Shown here in pieces: positions 11,575 through 22,380 of a stretch of DNA of 64,000 nt. Each line of letters starts with the position of its first letter. The stretch's first letter is position 1. The DNA is from Penelope pileata. Lineage: Eukaryota > Chordata > Aves > Galliformes > Cracidae. The notes under the pieces were generated by a model, which saw only the letters and a program-made list of their open reading frames with translations, was not told the origin of the DNA and did not search any database. Position numbers and translations under genes: made by a program. Location: assembly GCA_013396635.1 (NCBI GenBank), contig WBMW01004874.1, positions 45,020 through 109,019 on the forward strand, read 5' to 3'.

Positions 11575-14500
11575 GACTACAATGCTGCAATTTAGGTGCC
11601 TCATGATGGTATGCATATGCCCCACCATACTGTGCAGAGAGATCCATGATAGGGCACGTCAGCATATCATATGGCTATTCTAAACACTTCCTGAGAAATA
11701 TTGATGCAAGTAAAGTACGTGTAATTAAAACCATCCAGAAATATATGCTTCTTTCTGTTCATGTGTGAGAATACATGACCTTCAAGGCTCCTTCTGATCA
11801 TGGCTCTGATCCATGAACCAAATTGCTGCAGGAAGACCTGAATAATTTCATGAGGTTTTTGGTATGTGACTAGAAAAAGGTCTAGACAAGAGGACAAATC
11901 TACACTTTCAGAGGTTGTACCTTAAACACTTATTCAACACAAAAAATATTTGTCATTTCCATTATATGACTTCATTTCCAGGACAATTTCTGATATAGAA
12001 AATGGCAATTAATATTTTTGCTAACATTCAACATATTCAAGTAAGTATTCAGTGAAATGTCAACGTTGACATTGAATCTATTGAAACAACTGACCGATTT
12101 ATCAAAGCACACACTTAAAGGTGAGGATTTTGAACGTAAGCCCAAACTGTGACATTAAAGCACACTAGATTTGGGACAGAATCAAGTTCTGAACAAAAGA
12201 ATCCCTCCACAGGTGATAATTCATGTAAAGGCAATACTCTTTGTTCAGTACATTATCAATGCAAGCGTCATAGATTGTCTTCCGGCCAGCTATATGTAGT
12301 TCAAAGAAAAAAAATGAGCAAAATGGTAATCTTTGCTATAACTCCCTTTTTACAGATTCCATCCATATGGATAGGAGGGAAACAAGACAGCAATCCCTTG
12401 CTCATCTGCAGGTTGTGTTATTCACTCTTATTTGTGATTCCTTTGATTACGACCCAAGAAACTGATGTGTATGCTTGTATTAGCACAACTTTTTTCAGAA
12501 TAAAGCATTTAATCCACATAGAAATGCTATTATAAAATGGATGATTTGTTGTAAATCCATAAGTCTTTACAGTTCTATTATAAGACAGTATTTTAACTCA
12601 TTTAGGTCATAAAACTGATTCTAAAGAATATATATAGGTTTTCTATGACAGATACAGACTTTGTTTCTAGTGTTACCTGGCTGCTCAAAGACAAAGGAAG
12701 AAAAGGTTTGCTCATAGAATTTAAGTTCATAGCTCTATCAGGTTTTGCTACAGACTTATGTTGATCTCAAAGAAACAGAAACTGTCAAAGTTGAAGGAGT
12801 ACGAGAGTTCATCAGCCAACGGTAACAAAAGTTTTCCTTACTCATCAGTGAACTGAAATCTGTACATCTGGCCTATTTCAAGCTATTGATTTAGGATAAT
12901 AATAAATAAATAATAAATAAATTATCATAATCTTTATTATCTATAAAATTATCTTACCTAGATGTCATAAAGTATCCTTACTGTGAAATTTCAGATAATA
13001 TTTATTTTTTTTTTTTTAACTCAATCTTGCAAGGAAGCCCTTGTATTTTGAATTTGAATTCTGAATCATTCCTCAAAGTTATTTATATCCGACACGAGCA
13101 ACCTGAGCTAGGCTGAGAAGAACCAGAGATTGGAGCAGAAAAATTGCCAAGGGTCATGCTTCCCTCAGCAATAATATACAACATTCTTACTAATAATGCC
13201 TACTTCAAGATCTCTGGTAGATGTAGATTTGTCACAAGTTTGTTTAAAGAAAATTACAGATCACAGTTGTTTCCTTTTGCCAATTACACTGCACTTTGCT
13301 GAAGAAGTTTCTGTGTATGTGGCTTGAAGCAAAGACAAGCTTTTACAGTTGTAATTTTATTTGTATTCATGGAAAGGACAAGTTAGTAAGGAAACAGTAT
13401 TGACTGAGCTGTGTCCAAAGTCATTGTTAATTAAAAAACAAACACTTCCCCAAACACTACAATTCTCTCCTATAGCAGTGTTTAAATTTCTGCAAGATTT
13501 TATTCTGACACTTTTTACTTGAGTTCTCATGAATTTCTTTCCTCCAGTGCCTCAAGAAAAAAAGAGAAATCTTGCATGGGGCTTGAAGAGCTGTCTTATC
13601 TCTTCTGCCAAACCTCATCTCCTGAAAGCACCAAAAGACAGCTTGCCCTCCCCTCCTTCAATCCTTCTTTAAAGTATCAGACACTCCTTATAACAGCAGA
13701 CCTTCCTCCAGCAGGTCTTCTTTCTGTCTGCCCTTCTCATGCTTTATTTCTTTCCTTTCTATTACCTGATCTGAAAGGACAGTTTGAATCTGATATCCAG
13801 AGCTACAGAAATGTTAGGCTAGAAGAGGAAAGATGCAGGACACACCGAAGGGAAGAGTCCTGTTCTGTAGAAATCTGAACTCTGTCTTTAAGAATGTGAA
13901 CTCTTGTTCCCTTTATTCTGCTGTTGATCAACCTCTGAGAGACAGCATTACCATAAGATATAATATACATAAAGTAACCACGTAGATAAAAGTTAGTGGA
14001 AAATTCAACTACTGCTTCACACTTTTAAATTTTGTTGCGCATAGTTAATCACAATATATTACCTCAGAAACTCAAAAGCAGATTCTGCTTTCCAACAAGC
14101 TTTATCTTCACATTATTTCACCAGTAGAGGTTTTTTTTCCTCTTGTTTCTTATAAAGGAAGACAAGATTTTGTTACATCTACATTCTCATTACACCTCCA
14201 AGATCAGCAATTACATGCTTTGATTTTGTTTTCAATTTATATATTTTATCAACAGATCTTGTTGGTCTTTAGATAGACTTTCCATTTTATACAACAAAAG
14301 TCCAGACAGATACACATGTAGACAAAATATTTATGTGTATTAACATATATGAAGGAGAATATGGAAAATAATGGCACAGACAGAAATAGCCCATCAGCTA
14401 AGGTATATGGCTTATAATTGATTTGTTCTTCAACGGCTTTTTCAATTCATCTATAAATACTTTTAATCAGAAAGTTTCTGGGTCTTTCTACTAATGCAAA

Positions 14501-17255
14501 TATGCAAAGCTACCCCAAAAAGAGTCATTTAAGCTACAAAGATCTATTTTAAGGAGACCTAGTAGTATTAAAACTGCATTGCTAAATCTAACAGAGTAAT
14601 ATCAAATCATAGTTTGTATTTTTCAGTCCTTCGCTTTCCTCAGTGCATAGAATATTTGCCAGCAGCATTGTTAGGTTTTCAGTTTCATAAAGGCACTATG
14701 CAATAGTGCTCTGGAAAGAAGAAGCTAAAATGGCACATTGGGTACCTATGTTAATCATCTCTGACAGAAAATTTCACCAAATGAATTCATAGTAAAGCAT
14801 CCTGCTAATGATCCATCTTACTTTGTGTGTTGGCACTTCAGTGCTAAGAAATAAGCCATAAAAATTACAAGTTCAGTCAGCATAGCAAGTAAACTGGTTC
14901 TTCATATACATGAATCTACTCAGTAAGACAAAGCCATTTTACATTGGTGATTTTCAACAGTTGAGATTACAACAGTAATGCACAACACAGGCAGCTCTAG
15001 GGAGCTGCTTCTATTTCAGTGAGCAATTTCATTTTCAGCATAATTTGTCATACAATTGTGTCTTTAAATTTAGTCCATGCATTCATTTGTTCACGTAATT
15101 AATTCTGATTTACTTTCAAGTTCTCTTCTTGCAGTACTTTTGTTTTTTGTTTTTGCTTGTAACTTGATGGATTACATTAGATTTTGACATCTTCTGGAAA
15201 TTGTGTGGATGCTACAACAATGAATATTATAGACTTGTAAGTTCTTTTCTTTTAGTGAAGCAATTCAAACTGTGATAAGAACAATGTTGAAAATGGAATA
15301 CCAAGTTGCCACTTGCCATATGAAAAGCCCAATCTCTTTCAAGACTATATGTACATCTTCTGAAAAAGACAAGGAAAAATATTAATCCCATATTATGTAA
15401 ATGATACTGTAGTTTTTAGATTTGTGTTCAATAAAGTTGCACAAGGCAGAAAAGCCCTACAATGCGTTTAATGACATCTATGTGCTACACCAGTGGGTGG
15501 GTGTCACTTATAGTTCAGCTGGATTCACATGAACTTTCTATTCTTTGTTTTAGATTGCTGCTTGCAACAGAATCCTTACCTTAACAAGACTTGAGAGGTA
15601 TAACAATTTCATTGATTTGTTCTTACATACAAGGCTGATTGAAGCCTTAGCAAGGTTTCTGTGGCAAGAACACTACAGCCTATAAATAGTGTTATTCATA
15701 TCTCAACTTTCCCCCTTTCTACTATTTATAGATGGAGCAATAGCTCTGTATTTTATTATAGTAATAAAACATTGATTTATTAGTACAATAAATGAAGAAA
15801 CAGATTATAGTGCTTCTTCACATCAATTCTTGCATTGTATCATTCTCCTCTGACATGCTACAACTGGATAGTACAGGAGAATACTCTTTTGAAGTATAAC
15901 ATTTCCAAATATAAAAGTCAAAACTAATAATCTTTTAAGTGTTCCCTCCTCTGCAACGTGCCTTCACTCCCATGAAAATCTGGTGCTTTCATGGCTCACC
16001 CCATAATTTTCTTCACTTTCTCTTTTGTTCCTTGCACTTTCTTTGCTTCCCTTCTACCTTGCCTTCTCTTTCCTTCTTTGCCAAAAACATCTTAAGTGCA
16101 ACTACCTTTGATACAATAATAAAAACAGCTAAGCAGAAAGGTGTCATGAAAATACATATCCCTACAGCATGATAGAAAGTGGGCTCCAAGAACAGCTAAA
16201 AATCATATTTGACTGAGTACAACACACTAGTCAAAAAATAAGCGTCTGAGAATAAGTACTGAAAACAGAAGGCTTTTTTTTAAAAAAAAATGAATAAGAA
16301 AAAATATGCAAGCTACTGGATTGTATGTAAAAATAAATATGTAAATCAGTGTCAATTGCTAAACTAAATCCCACATGAGTGACTGACAGAGCTAATAAAG
16401 GTGCTTCTTGTAGCTACATATTCAGTTTTGATTTCCCTTCGCAAACAATCCTATGAACCTTAACTACACAGACTCATGACAGTGAAATGGATAATGTTAC
16501 CATCTCTCTTTTAGAAGCAGAGAACTAGATATAAGCAAGATTCACCAAAAAGTTTTAAGAAAGAAGACAGCATTTAGAAAGAATTCTTCAGGCAAGCATT
16601 CTTATCCTCAAAACCAAGCATAAACTCATAAATACTCAGAGTCAGAAAGCACGTGCATTTTTAACAGCTAAGTCCCCCATATGCCTCTGCACTCATACAA
16701 AATTGCTTCAATCACTTTGGGCGACTTAGTGTCTGTCTTTATTCAAAAACTCCTTAAGAAGATTAGATATACTCACACTTAGAGAATGAGCTCTACGCAA
16801 ATGTAGCAGTGATGTCAGCTTTTGTTTAAAGGCATTTGCACAAGTAAAAAAGTAGTGCTGCCCTTATATATAGTAGACTAACAAAGAATTTGCATGAAAG
16901 ATGGTAAAGATGGGTTTAATATCTTTTGCCTGACAGTTTTGAGTACAGCAGAATATAGAATATAGTCCAAAAAAAGCTTTCAAGTGTTCTTCAATTTTAC
17001 AATCCGCAAAATAGTTCAAGCTTATTTCCTCATTACAACAGGGATATACAAGAACAGGAAAGACTTAGGGAAGCGCTTACAATAATGGAGAACTATCTTC
17101 TAAACCCTATTCTAAGGGCTGTTCATGTAATATAAAATGTTTGGTAAAATTACTAGACTTGGAAATAGACTTAGTTATGTCTACTTTGCATTTCATTTCT
17201 CTAGCCTTCTTTAAGAATTAACACTATGTATACGTATATATATTCAGAAAGAAAG
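11575..17255. other. Long AT-rich noncoding stretch
   Basis: No transposon or gene was recognised in 5.7 kb. It holds an AAT/AAAT microsatellite at 12894-12922, an AATAAA at 12499-12504 and several T or A runs. The frames at 12149-12535 (128 codons) and 13519-13878 (119 codons) lack usable splice signals and known motifs. The first could overlie a 3' untranslated region of the exon candidate upstream. Confidence 0.5.
12894..12922 (+). repeat. AAT/AAAT microsatellite
   Basis: Imperfect run of AATAAT and AAATAAAT units, about 29 bp. Confidence 0.8.
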
Positions 17256-17958
17256 TCATAGAATAATTGAAGTTGAAAAAGACCTCTAAGATGGTCTAGT
17301 CCAACCACCAAACCATCGCCATCATGCCCACTAAACTATGTTCCTAAGTGCCAGATCTACATGTTTCTTAAACAACTCCAGGAACAGTGACTTCACCACC
17401 TACCTGGGCAGCTCATTAAAATGGTTGGTGACTCTTCTGAAGAAAAATTTTTCCTAATATTCAACCTGAACCTCCCCTGGCACAGCTTGAGGCCATTTCC
17501 TCTTGTACACTAGTTAGCTGGGAGAAGAGGCTGATCCCCACCTTGCCACAACCTCCTTACAGGTAGTTGTGGAGAGCAAAACTGAACACAATACTCCAGG
17601 TGCAGCCTGACCAGAGCTTTGTACAGGGGGATGATCACCAGCCTGGTCCTGCTGGCTACACTATTTCTGATACAAGTCAGGATGCCACTGGTCTCCTCAT
17701 CCACCTGGGTGCACTGTTAACTCACATTAACCCAGCTGCCAGTTGGGATACCCAGATCCTTTTCTGCCGCACAGTCTTTCAGCCAATCTGCCCCAAGTCT
17801 GTAGTATTGCATGGGGTAGTTGTGGCCAAAGTACAGGACCTGACAATTGGTCCTGTTGAACTTCAGACAATTGGCCTCAGCCCATAGACCCAGCCTATCC
17901 ATATCCCCTGTAAGGCCTTCCTACCCTCAAGCAAATCGACACTTCCTCCCAGCTGGGG
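17256..17958 (-). mobile_element. CR1 LINE fragment, 3' end plus ORF2 pieces
   Basis: The plus strand starts TCATAGAATAATTGAAGTTGAAAAAGACCTCTAAGATGG, the reversed CR1 terminus. Upstream ORF2 parts follow on the minus strand. GLWAEANCLKFNRTNCQVLYFGHN..MQYYRLGADW can be read from 17902 to about 17780, and ETSGILTCIRNSVASRTRLVIIPLYKALVRLHLEYCVQF from 17700 to about 17570, in different frames. The two frames are offset by indels, so the copy is dead. It covers about 700 bp and is 5'-truncated near 17958. It is diverged from the other CR1 copies here and is probably a different subfamily from the one at 2503-3335. Confidence 0.92.
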
Positions 17959-18307
17959 TGTTTCTTTTTTAAAGAGGTCATAACAATGACTATGAAAAGA
18001 AAAATAACTTGGTACTCTATAGGTTCAGCAGAGAAATAATTATGCATTGCGTAACAGTAATTGCAACAAAACCTAAAATTGCTGTAGCAGGGGCTTTTCA
18101 GCTCCTCGTGGTAGAGTAACAGATGTAAAAACTCACGTTAGCTACAGATACAAAAACTTCCACCATACTTGAAATTTATTATTTAAATTTGTAACTGCAG
18201 AAAACAAGCTTGCTTCGACAAAAACAGTGAAAGTGCCATAATAATATCTACAGATGACTATATAGATCATTAATTAACTTTCCATCACCAAACGTTTCAT
18301 CATCGGC
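17959..18307. other. AT-rich spacer
   Basis: Nothing was recognised between the CR1 end and the A tract at 18308. Confidence 0.5.
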
Positions 18308-18391
18308 AAAAAAAAAAAAAAAAAAAAAACCCCCATGGGGGGCAAATATACAGCAACCTTNCTCCATGGATGGCCAATATATCGCTACCTT
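18308..18391 (+). repeat. A22 tract, CCCCCATGGGGG palindrome and two 31-bp tandem units at a gap
   Basis: Twenty-two A residues (18308-18329) run into the perfect 12-bp palindrome CCCCCATGGGGG (18330-18341). Two units starting CCATGG at 18333 and 18364 match at 22 of 28 aligned positions (CCATGG..GGC..AATATA..GC.ACCTT). They are separated by the single N at 18361, so the apparent period is 31 bp if the N is one base. The N may hide more units. Confidence 0.6.
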
Positions 18392-18683
18392 TCAATCAAG
18401 AAAATAATTAAAAACTTGGTTAGAAGAGACATTTTTTGCTGTAGTCTGCCTCCTTAAATCATAGAGTAATCAACAAATTGTTTCTGGCTGTTTCTCACTG
18501 CTCTGTAGCTAGAAGATTGTTTTATATTAACTAGATTATTATTTTCAGGATGACACTGGGATTGTATTTCAAAATGAATGCTATGCTTGAATTTTGACAA
18601 CACATAATCATTTACAACTGTTAATGCAAGTGTTAATTTGTAGAGAAATCATTTTACCTGCAAAATTTATAGAAAATGAGAAT
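18392..18683. other. AT-rich spacer
   Basis: No gene or repeat was recognised between the tandem units and the solo LTR. Confidence 0.45.
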
Positions 18684-18688
18684 ACTTG

Positions 18689-19210
18689 TGTTCCGGTTTC
18701 AGCAGGCAGGCCTGGAAACCCCACACAGCCTTTCGCTCCCCCCCCCCCTCCTCCCAGCTGGGATGGGGGAGAGAATCGAGAAATAAGGTAGAACTCAGGG
18801 GTTGAGATAAAAACTATTTACTAACAGAAAGAAGAAAATAGAGTACAATAACAGTAATGATAATTATATACAAAATAAGTGATTGTACAAAGCAATCGCT
18901 CACCGACCGCGACCGATGCTCAGCCAATCCCCAAGCAAACGGGCCCTCCCCGCTCACTTCCCTTCCTTATATTACATGATGTCATATGGTATGGAATATC
19001 CCTTTGGTCAGTTTGGGTCAGCTGCCCCATTCTTGTCCCCTCCCAGCTCCCTGCGGCCCCCCCAGCCTCGTCACTCTCCTGGCAGAGACATAGAAATGTC
19101 TTTGGTTCTGTTCAGCGCTGCTGGGTGTTATCAGCCATGTTTTCTTTCTAGAACCAAAACACAGCTTTGTAGCAGACACTGAGAGAAAGTTTCAGTTAGA
19201 AACTAAGACA
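18689..19210 (-). mobile_element. Solo LTR, 522 bp, minus orientation, perfect 5-bp duplication
   Basis: Read on the minus strand it begins TGTCTTAGTTTCTAACTG and ends CTGCTGAAACCGGAACA, so it has TG..CA ends. ACTTG lies on both flanks (18684-18688 and 19211-19215). Internal hallmarks of this avian LTR family, given in plus orientation, are GGTATGGAATATCCCTTTGG with GGTCAGCTGCCCC near 19000-19030, a TATA-type box TTATATT at 18967-18973, and the GGGTTGAGATAAAAACTATTTACT block near 18800. The 5-bp duplication fits an ERVL-type or other class with 5-bp staggered integration; the class is an inference. No internal retroviral genes adjoin. Confidence 0.88.
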
Positions 19211-19215
19211 ACTTG

Positions 19216-19514
19216 TTACTAGAAAATTCCCCTGTTCACTTACTAGATAATACTGCAAAGAACAACACAGGTAAGTCACTATGTGATCTTGAAACTTGTA
19301 CAAGGCAATTTGTCTGTCATTTTTATAACCAATTGCTGAAAGATACCTCTGATTTAGAGGAAATATTGTCACTTTGTCAGTCTTGAATATATATTAAAAT
19401 GCTGGTTTATAGTTATCTCTACACTGTAGCTGGACTGTGTTGTTTGTGCAGACTAGCTACAGATTGCCGTGCTGTAGCAGTTAAATCCTTTAAGGATAAC
19501 AAAGTGACACTGAT
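19216..19514. other. AT-rich spacer
   Basis: No repeat was recognised. CACAG|GTAAGT at 19270/19271 is a textbook splice-donor sequence, but no open exon with a credible acceptor precedes it. Confidence 0.45.
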
Positions 19515-19820
19515 TGCTGCAGCCCTGGAAGCCTTGCCAGTTCCAGCCCAGGCCCCGGCCCTCACACTAGCCCCAGTGAGGCTGCATTAGGGACATGGCC
19601 AGCCTCCAGCTCCCTACAGCCCTGGCCATGGCCCCTGCCCAGCTGAGCCCACCCGTAGGCCAAGAGCCAAAGCTGTACCAGTGCCCCTGATACCCCACTC
19701 CTGATGAAGTACTGGGATAGGCCCTGCCTGCCCAGTCCTACATTGCCCACCCAGGGAAATCCCAGGCTCCTCACACAGCCCTGGGAAGCTACCAGCCCTC
19801 ACGAAACCTCAACAAGCACC
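19515..19820. other. GC-rich block of unknown origin
   Basis: About 300 bp of C-rich, GC-rich sequence (many CCAG, CCTG and GCCC words, few CpG) sits abruptly in AT-rich DNA. Open frames occur on both strands because stop codons are rare in such composition. It resembles the GC-rich parts of degraded avian LTRs, but I cannot match it to a family, and no inverted ends or target duplication are visible. Confidence 0.4.
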
Positions 19821-21917
19821 AAAGAGTTATATATATATCACAGTCTTAAATGCAGAACAGCACTATAAAATACATAGGAAAATTTGGCATGATATTATCT
19901 ATCTAGGATCAATTATAACAAAGATTTGATAAACCAATTAGATGTGGCTTGTCTAATATACATCATGTTGAAAACAAAATAAAAGAGAGAGAAATCAGAT
20001 AGTAACACCATAAGCTGTAAAAAACATACCTCATGTTTTCATTTCAAGGAACAAGCTTACTTGAATTTCATTACTAAATTTCTTCAAAAATAAAAATAAA
20101 AAAACAAGCTTACAAAGAAATCAGCCAGAAAAAACAAATCTTGGAAATCCACTGAAAGCAGAATACAGATCATTTGTAAAAATGTTCAGAGATTCAGCAA
20201 GATGTGCACACATGCTCCAGAAGCATGTATAACCAAGTCCAGTGATACCTACCTTCAAATCCCTGTTACTTCAATTTCTTAAAAATTGTGCAGATTTATT
20301 ATCTCCATTGATACTTCAAATGAATCAGCAACAAAAAACTTTTTTTTCGCATAAACAATTGAACACTCTACAAAAACATGAAATATAATAAATTTATGAA
20401 AAACTATACTGAAATACATCTAAAGCTCATCTGTTAGCTTGAGCTTCTTATAATTAATCTGTATACGTGTGTGGGAAGGACAACAGGAATGTGCATTTGA
20501 GAGAGACATACATAATAACGTAAAAGGAATGCTGCTTCCCTAAAAGCAAAAACAAAGCATTGCAATTGCAGGTTATCACATTGCCTAATTTTCATGTGTA
20601 TGATACCCCATTTCCATCCAAAGAGTTCTACTCTTTACATCCAAAGAGTTTTATCATACTGACAGCAGATCTAGAAGTAGACACAACTTTTCCTAAAGAT
20701 TAGTAATGTGTTTGTTCCTAAGGCTTTTTAAGCTTCCTACCGAACTATCTGCTACGATCCAAAAATAGATCCAGTTTGCATTTATCATATCACTTATTAA
20801 ATATGTGCTTTTTTTACTTCAGATTTCCACAGCGCTTCATCCTCAGAGTATTAGTGTTTTCAAATAATTCAGCATTTATCTTTTTTAGCCCACTTCTTGC
20901 CTCAGTCACAGAAGAACATTCACACCTCAGAAAAGGACCCTGTGTCAGGAAGGTACTATATATCTTATTACTGGTGCCTCATCAGTACAGTTCTTGTCCC
21001 AGATAAGAGAGTGCTGGAATAATTGAATGCTACTGTAGCACCTAGCACTTCTACATTCTACTTTCCAATTTCATCATCGTTCATTTATTTCAGTATCAGT
21101 CATTAAATTATTGTTGGAGAGCTCCTGAAAGATCACAGCACCATGGAGGTGCATGAGATTCATTGGAGACCCCAAAAAGATGATTTTCTAACTATGACTA
21201 TTTTGATTTACTCAAGATTTTCCATCCCCGTCTGCTCTGCAATCTTGAAATTGTATGACTTCCAAATCTAAATTACATTTTATTCCTTCCCCCAAACTCA
21301 AGGCATTTCATATGACTCTACACTGATATTTTATACAAGGTATTTCCACCAAAGGTATTACAGAGTTTCAATATTCTTTTTAGTTATTTCTTTTCCTTTT
21401 TTTTTTTTTATTTTTTAAGGAATGAAAAGCTTTTTGGTGAGTCTGTTTGAGCTTTTCATTTGAAATGAGAGGCAGACTGCAGGGCAAGCATCAGAAAATT
21501 CTTCTCACTAGCAACACCCAAAAACCCAACTGAGAAACTGTTCTTCAGTTCTCTCAAACATCTGTAGCAGTTGCAAGCACGTGCTTTGCTCAGCATGATA
21601 CAAGTATTTCAGCTTTCAGAAAGAAACAACACACCTCAGTAATGGGAAAAAGAGCAAACTATGAGAAAACATTTACTACAAAAGAAAGTGCCCAGTTCAG
21701 CATAGAAGAACTTACTCAAATCACTATATGCTAAGTGAAGCTAAATGAACTTCAGCTAATAATACCTCATTGTACTCCACTTGTCTAGCTCAAAGTCAAC
21801 AAATTCCTCTGATCTTGATATGGTAAAGTTATGGAATGCAAAATGAATTGAAGATACCAAAGTTCTCGTTACATCACTTACTAGATTATAATTAGAGTTC
21901 ATACAAACTAGATCTAG
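19821..21917. other. AT-rich noncoding stretch
   Basis: No transposon was recognised. A possible 64-bp exon-like segment lies at 20889-20952 (acceptor after a long pyrimidine tract, donor AAG|GTACTA), but it is open in more than one frame and too short to judge. A T tract lies around 21397-21409. Confidence 0.45.
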
Positions 21918-22380
21918 GGATCTCCAAGAAAAAGTCCAACAGAGAGCAATGACTATATTAAAGGGCCTGAAGCACCTCTCTTATGAGGAAAGACTGAGAG
22001 ACCTGGGGCTGTTCAGTCTGGAGAAGAGAAGACTGAGAGTGGATCTTATCGATATTTATAAATATCTACAGTGTGGGAGGCAATTGAATGGGGTCATGCT
22101 CTTCCCAGCGGTGTGTAGTGATAGAACAAGGGGCAATGGCCAAAAACTGGAACATAGGAAGTTCCACACAAACATGCACAAGAACTTCTTTACGGTAAGG
22201 GTGACGGAGCCCTGGAACTGGCTGCTGAAAGGGGTTATGGAGTCTCCTTCTCTGGAGATATTCAAGACTCATCTAGATGTCTACCTGTGTGACCTACTGC
22301 AGGGAGCACTGCTTTGGCAAGAGGGTTAGACTTGATCTCTTGAGATCCCTTCCGACCTCTTCAATTCTGTGATTCTGTAA
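21918..22380 (+). mobile_element. CR1 LINE 3' end with long ORF2 remnant
   Basis: The plus strand carries the C-terminal 126 residues of CR1 ORF2 in one open frame (21949-22329). CR1 signatures appear in order: LKHLSYEERLRDLGLFSLEK, DLIDIYKYLQ, CSDRTRGNGQKLEH, HKNFFTVRVTEPWN and SPSLEIFKTHLDVYLCDLL. The 3' tail follows directly and ends with the CR1-type repeats ATTCTGTG ATTCTGTA (22365-22379). This is the best preserved CR1 terminus in the window and probably the youngest, but it lacks the endonuclease and reverse-transcriptase core, so it cannot move. Confidence 0.94.

Noticed and set aside
11982..12040. Perfect-looking exon borders (CATTTCCAG acceptor and CAA|GTAAGT donor)
   Set aside because: All three frames of the 59-bp segment contain a stop, so it cannot be a coding exon. 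It shows how often splice-like words occur by chance here.
12149..12535. 128-codon plus-strand open frame
   Set aside because: No acceptor or donor supports it, and no motif is recognised. It may lie in a 3' untranslated region or be chance.
13519..13878. 119-codon plus-strand open frame rich in S and L
   Set aside because: Pyrimidine-rich DNA lowers stop frequency; no splice borders, no known domain.
20889..20952. 64-bp segment with strong acceptor and AAG|GTACTA donor
   Set aside because: Open in more than one frame and too short; the donor is only moderate.
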